Below are positions 6,284 to 8,616 of a stretch of 8,616 nt of DNA, piece after piece. Source of the stretch: Roseburia sp. (lineage in GTDB: Bacteria > Bacillota > Clostridia > Lachnospirales > Lachnospiraceae); NCBI GenBank assembly GCA_003483745.1, contig DMYD01000055.1, forward strand, positions 20,295-28,910. The letters run 5' to 3'. The notes beneath the pieces are model-generated. The model was not told the DNA's origin and searched no databases. It saw nothing but the letters and a program-made list of their open reading frames with translations. The stretch's first letter is position 1, and each line of letters starts with the position of its first letter. The position numbers and the translations under genes were made by a program.

Positions 6284-7523
6284 ATCGCACATAATATTTT
6301 GCTTTTTTGACACCACTAAAGTATCTGTACGAGCTGCTGGAAGCTGATATTTTCTTTGTAGTTGCCTTGGAGAAATTCTTTTTCGTAGAATACTGCACCT
6401 GATATCCATTTACACCAGACTGTGTCTGCCAGGATACGTATAATCTCTTTTTATAATAATTATAAGCATAAGGCTTGTCCATCTTTTTTGGTGTTACAAT
6501 CAGGGAAAATACCTTCGAAGTATTACTTCCATCTTTCGCAGATACAGTAATATTAACCCGTCCAGCTCTGTAAGTTTTAACTTTTCCATTCTGATCTACC
6601 GTTGCAATTCCAGTATTTCCACTGCTCCACTCAATCGTAGGATCTGTGACATTTGCCGGATTTAAAGAAGCCTTTAATTGTACGGTTTTTCCTGCTACTA
6701 CTTTATTTTTTCCGGAAATTTTAATACTTTTTGTAACGATCTTTTCCTGACTTAACAACGTATAGCGTCCGGTATTACCACCACATGGCAAAATTTTAAT
6801 ATAGTATGTACCCGGTTCAAGCATCTGCTCAAACACATGTACAATCGGCTTATCCTCTGCTGCTGTATATATATTTTCATTGTAGATTCTCACATACTCA
6901 CTGTTCCATATCTCAATATAAGAATCCGGTATTCTCGCCGTATAAACCAGACGAACCATCTTTTTGTATGGCACATTAATCTTATAAAAATCGATCCGGT
7001 CATCAATTGAGAGGAAACCTGTTACCTGAGAGCCAAGTCCAATCTCCATTGCAGTATCAAAAGTATCGTTTGAAGAGCTTTCATTGTTCTCTGCCGGTTT
7101 AAAAGAAGCCTTGACACGATACTCTCCCACATGAGAGCCACAGCCGTAAATACAAATAGTGTAATCTCCCTGCTCCAGCGCAAACTCATAAGATCTTGTA
7201 ATCGGGCTGGTTGCACTTGAAGTATATACATTATCTCTCTTATACTGTTTCGTCATATCATTATTCTTAATTTCAATATAAGAATCTCCGATATCAAATG
7301 CCTGATACCCAACCGTAAGCCAGCCATCGCTCGGCATGTGAACCGTATAAAAGTCCTGCTCACCTGATGTATTAATAGATCCGGACACCCAGACGTCATC
7401 GGTAGCCAGCGGAACGGAATTAATGGTTGCTGCTTCTGTTCTTGTTGTTACGAAAAATATCCATGACATACACAGTATCACGCATGCCAGAATTCTTTTC
7501 AGTGGTTTTTCTGATCTTCTCAT
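6270..7523 (-). CDS. Secreted PPC-like/Big_2/FN3 surface protein, C-terminus frameshifted
   Basis: A 417-residue exported protein. The signal peptide (1-31, KR then a hydrophobic stretch, cleavage near TEA-A) is followed by two repeats resembling bacterial pre-peptidase C-terminal (PPC) beta domains, at 33-138 and 151-258. Both contain DFY, SYIEI (81-85 and 201-205, exactly 120 apart) and a GxY closing strand. Then comes a Big_2 Ig-like domain (about 263-344, with WSSGNTGIATVDQNGKV) and an FN3 domain (about 345-417) cut short at YYVRCKSW. No sortase motif, SLH or catalytic domain is visible, so it is probably a carbohydrate- or matrix-interacting surface protein; that is inference. The ATG has AAGGAG 9 nt upstream. 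It is monocistronic, between the 7629-7657 terminator and the convergent 6131-6204 hairpin. A TTGTCA at 7608-7613 could be its -35 box, but no good -10 follows. Confidence 0.85.
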   Translation of the reverse strand: MRRSEKPLKRILACVILCMSWIFFVTTRTEAATINSVPLATDDVWVSGSINTSGEQDFYTVHMPSDGWLTVGYQAFDIGDSYIEIKNNDMTKQYKRDNVYTSSATSPITRSYEFALEQGDYTICIYGCGSHVGEYRVKASFKPAENNESSSNDTFDTAMEIGLGSQVTGFLSIDDRIDFYKINVPYKKMVRLVYTARIPDSYIEIWNSEYVRIYNENIYTAAEDKPIVHVFEQMLEPGTYYIKILPCGGNTGRYTLLSQEKIVTKSIKISGKNKVVAGKTVQLKASLNPANVTDPTIEWSSGNTGIATVDQNGKVKTYRAGRVNITVSAKDGSNTSKVFSLIVTPKKMDKPYAYNYYKKRLYVSWQTQSGVNGYQVQYSTKKNFSKATTKKISASSSSYRYFSGVKKAKYYVRCKSW

Positions 7524-7576
7524 AACTATAATCTCCTTTTTTGTGATGTTCTTATTACACCCCCCTTTGCATGTGA

Positions 7577-7627
7577 CTGTCTATATTTCTCTTTTTGTTA
7601 TCTTATCTGACAATACCTAATAGACAG
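7577..7627. repeat. 8-bp inverted repeat upstream of the surface-protein gene
   Basis: CTGTCTAT (7577-7584) and ATAGACAG (7620-7627) are exact reverse complements 35 bp apart, spanning the likely promoter region of the surface-protein gene. It might be an operator pair or coincidence in AT-rich DNA. Confidence 0.35.
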
Positions 7628-7628
7628 C

Positions 7629-7657
7629 AAAAACCCCGAAGTCGCCTTCGGGGTTTT
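7629..7657 (-). terminator. Intrinsic terminator of the MNT-HEPN operon
   Basis: CCCCGAAG (7634-7641), a TCGC loop and CTTCGGGG (7646-7653) form a perfect 8-bp stem. The minus strand has five T (7629-7633) after it, the plus strand four (7654-7657). The longer T run and the gene order favour termination of minus-strand transcription from the HEPN gene, 156 nt downstream of its stop codon. Some plus-strand activity is possible. Confidence 0.85.
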
Positions 7658-7676
7658 CACTGTTGATGTATATACT

Positions 7677-7713
7677 AACTAAGGGGATACATTTTTTCGC
7701 ATTTTCCTTAGTT
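7677..7713. repeat. 8-bp inverted repeat in the HEPN 3' region
   Basis: AACTAAGG (7677-7684) and CCTTAGTT (7706-7713) are exact reverse complements around a 21-nt loop. It has no T-run after it, so it is not a normal terminator. It may be an RNA stem in the HEPN 3' untranslated region. Confidence 0.45.
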
Positions 7714-7777
7714 TCTAATTTGACAAAAGCCTTTATTTTCGGCATTTTCTGATTATCTGTCGTTTTGCTCTAAGCTG

Positions 7778-7813
7778 AAATTCCCAGTCAGATTCCCAGA
7801 CAAATTCCCAGAC
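7778..7813 (-). repeat. Three 12-bp tandem repeats at the HEPN stop codon
   Basis: Three contiguous units lie at 7802-7813, 7790-7801 and 7778-7789. On the minus strand they read GTCTGGGAATTT, GTCTGGGAATCT and GACTGGGAATTT, sharing the core CTGGGAAT. The first base is the last base of the HEPN stop codon. The period equals four codons. Confidence 0.9.
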
Positions 7814-8190
7814 TATTTTTCCAGAAACGCTTTTACTTCTTCATACAGTTCTTCCGCTTTCTGATACTGTTCCTCTGCATCTTGCCGGGAAGCAATAAAG
7901 AAATCATCATAATCACAACTGTTACGGATTTGAAATGCTGACTGCACATACTTTGAATACTTCTTATCAAAAATGCCTGTCTTAATATACTCTCTCTGAA
8001 AATATGCAATTACACCTGCATGCTTAGAAAAATCCACTCCATCTTTTGATAAAACTGCCCGCAAAGAAGTAAATATTGCATAATAAGAACGCCCGATAGA
8101 ATCCTTATACTTTCCCGCATCCAAAAGCAATTTTGCAGATTCCAACTTTTCTTTGGCATTAGCCAAACGATACTCTGTCAGATTATCCAA
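7813..8190 (-). CDS. HEPN domain protein of an MNT-HEPN (type VII TA-like) pair
   Basis: A 125-residue all-helical HEPN protein of the COG1895/UPF0332 type, with SYYAIFTSLRAVL (35-47), the central KHAGVIAYFQREYIKTGIFD (56-75) and RNSCDYDDF (89-97). I place the start at TTG 8190-8188 rather than the ATG at 8259. AGGGAGG lies 9 nt upstream, the product then begins MDNLTEYRLANAKEKL as in relatives, and the longer version overlaps the upstream gene by 77 nt. The TTG overlaps the nucleotidyltransferase stop (TTGGATAA), implying translational coupling. In known HepT toxins an RX4-6H motif cuts RNA. Here the motif reads R89-N-S-C-D-Y94, with Tyr in place of His, so ribonuclease activity is uncertain. 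It could be a toxin, a binding partner, or an inactive subunit. Confidence 0.88.
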   Translation of the reverse strand: MDNLTEYRLANAKEKLESAKLLLDAGKYKDSIGRSYYAIFTSLRAVLSKDGVDFSKHAGVIAYFQREYIKTGIFDKKYSKYVQSAFQIRNSCDYDDFFIASRQDAEEQYQKAEELYEEVKAFLEK

Positions 8191-8521
8191 TCTGCATTCC
8201 CTCCCTCGCAATGTTTCTATAATACGGAAGTTTCTCTTTGTACTCTTCAAATTCATCATAAGGAATTACCGTTGGAGAAACAACCACATCATTTTCCAAG
8301 CCTATATCCGCTGAAATATCCCACACTGCTTTTAGCTTATTTTGTAAGTCCAAACGAGAGCCTTTTACAATAGCTGCTATATCAATATCCGACTGATTGT
8401 CATAATCTCCTCTGGCATAAGAACCATATAGAAATATTCCTACAATATCTGCTCCATAAATATCATGGTAGCACTGCGCCATCTGATTTGTAACTTGATG
8501 CAACTGTGTATATGTGCACAT
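8183..8521 (-). CDS. Minimal nucleotidyltransferase (MNT) of the MNT-HEPN pair
   Basis: A 112-residue pol-beta-like minimal nucleotidyltransferase. The GSX10DXD signature is intact: G33 S34 in LYGSYARGDYDNQSDIDIA, with metal-binding Asp45 and Asp47, and a likely third acidic residue in ENDVVV (Asp78). In studied type VII toxin-antitoxin systems the MntA protein AMPylates its HEPN partner and so acts as antitoxin; by analogy this gene would control the HEPN gene that follows it. Length fits the family. The ATG at 8521 has AAAGGAG 9 nt upstream; the ATG eight bases earlier is out of frame. It is the first gene of a two-gene unit. Function as an antitoxin is inferred from family and order, not shown. 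Confidence 0.9.
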   Translation of the reverse strand: MCTYTQLHQVTNQMAQCYHDIYGADIVGIFLYGSYARGDYDNQSDIDIAAIVKGSRLDLQNKLKAVWDISADIGLENDVVVSPTVIPYDEFEEYKEKLPYYRNIAREGMQIG

Positions 8522-8564
8522 GTAGTCATTCTCCTTTCCTTAAACATTTTTCTTATCTTCAATT

Positions 8565-8594
8565 ATAATATTTTTCATAGTATTCCCCAGACAA
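8565..8594 (-). promoter_or_regulatory. Possible promoter of the MNT-HEPN operon
   Basis: Minus-strand TTGTCT (8589-8594) with an 18-bp spacer to TATTAT (8565-8570). A perfect TATAAT at 8562-8567 overlaps it, but at 21-bp spacing. It lies about 45 nt upstream of the ATG. Nothing else is visible to the window end. Confidence 0.42.
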
Positions 8595-8616
8595 TTTTTT
8601 GAAAATAAATCCTATT

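Larger units (their letters stand above)
7617..7745 (-). other. Doubtful 42-codon small ORF running through the terminator
   Basis: An ATG at 7743-7745 opens a frame of 42 codons starting MPKIKAFVKLETKENAKK and ending NPEGDFGVFAVY before TAG at 7617-7619. The lysine-rich start looks protein-like. However, no ribosome site precedes the ATG and the last third is simply the terminator stem translated. It could be the remnant of a gene start left by a mobile element, or chance. I record it as unproven. Confidence 0.15.

Noticed and set aside
7720..7748. Plus-strand TTGACA at 7720-7725 as a promoter
   Set aside because: No -10 hexamer at suitable spacing and no plus-strand gene downstream.
7778..7813. 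CRISPR-like array
   Set aside because: Units are only 12 bp and contiguous with no spacers, and no cas gene is present.
8191..8259. Longer HEPN start at the ATG at 8259
   Set aside because: It would overlap the nucleotidyltransferase by 77 nt, has no good ribosome site, and adds residues that do not resemble the family N-terminus.

Overview
The window looks like a chromosomal segment from a low-to-moderate GC Firmicute. The likeliest source is a gut Clostridium of the Lachnospiraceae type (Roseburia/Agathobacter-like). This is an inference from gene content (two-hotdog acyl-ACP thioesterase, CvfB, a class A PBP with a Gly/Asn/Thr tail, a Big_2/FN3 surface protein), strong AGGAG-type ribosome sites and AT-rich spacers; no database search was possible.

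Left part (1-2060, minus strand): an acyl-ACP thioesterase gene is followed 2 nt later by cvfB (S1-domain RNA-binding protein) and then, after a 53-nt gap, by ridA (enamine/imine deaminase). The ridA gap has its own good sigma-A-type promoter with a perfect 14-bp palindrome. Next (2206-2388) is a tRNA-Gln(CTG) unit with a consensus promoter and an intrinsic terminator. The promoter's -35 box overlaps the stop codon of the next gene, yigZ (IMPACT/UPF0029 family, minus strand).

Middle (3042-6204): an AT-rich divergent promoter region separates yigZ from a large plus-strand gene for a bifunctional class A penicillin-binding protein, with complete GT51 and transpeptidase motifs and a low-complexity C-terminal tail. 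A very long near-perfect hairpin (6131-6204) lies between it and the convergent surface-protein gene and probably terminates both.

Right part (6215-8616, minus strand): a secreted two-repeat PPC-like/Big_2/FN3 protein whose last FN3 strands are cut off by an apparent 1-nt frameshift, then a structured non-coding stretch (terminator, inverted repeats, three 12-bp tandem repeats), then a two-gene MNT-HEPN cassette. The cassette resembles type VII toxin-antitoxin modules. Its HEPN gene most likely starts at a TTG overlapping the nucleotidyltransferase stop codon, and the protein lacks the canonical RX4-6H ribonuclease motif.

Most of the window is ordinary housekeeping. The accessory signals worth following are the MNT-HEPN cassette with its unusual 3' repeats, the broken surface protein, and the long convergent hairpin. 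I do not see convincing evidence of a wholly new system.
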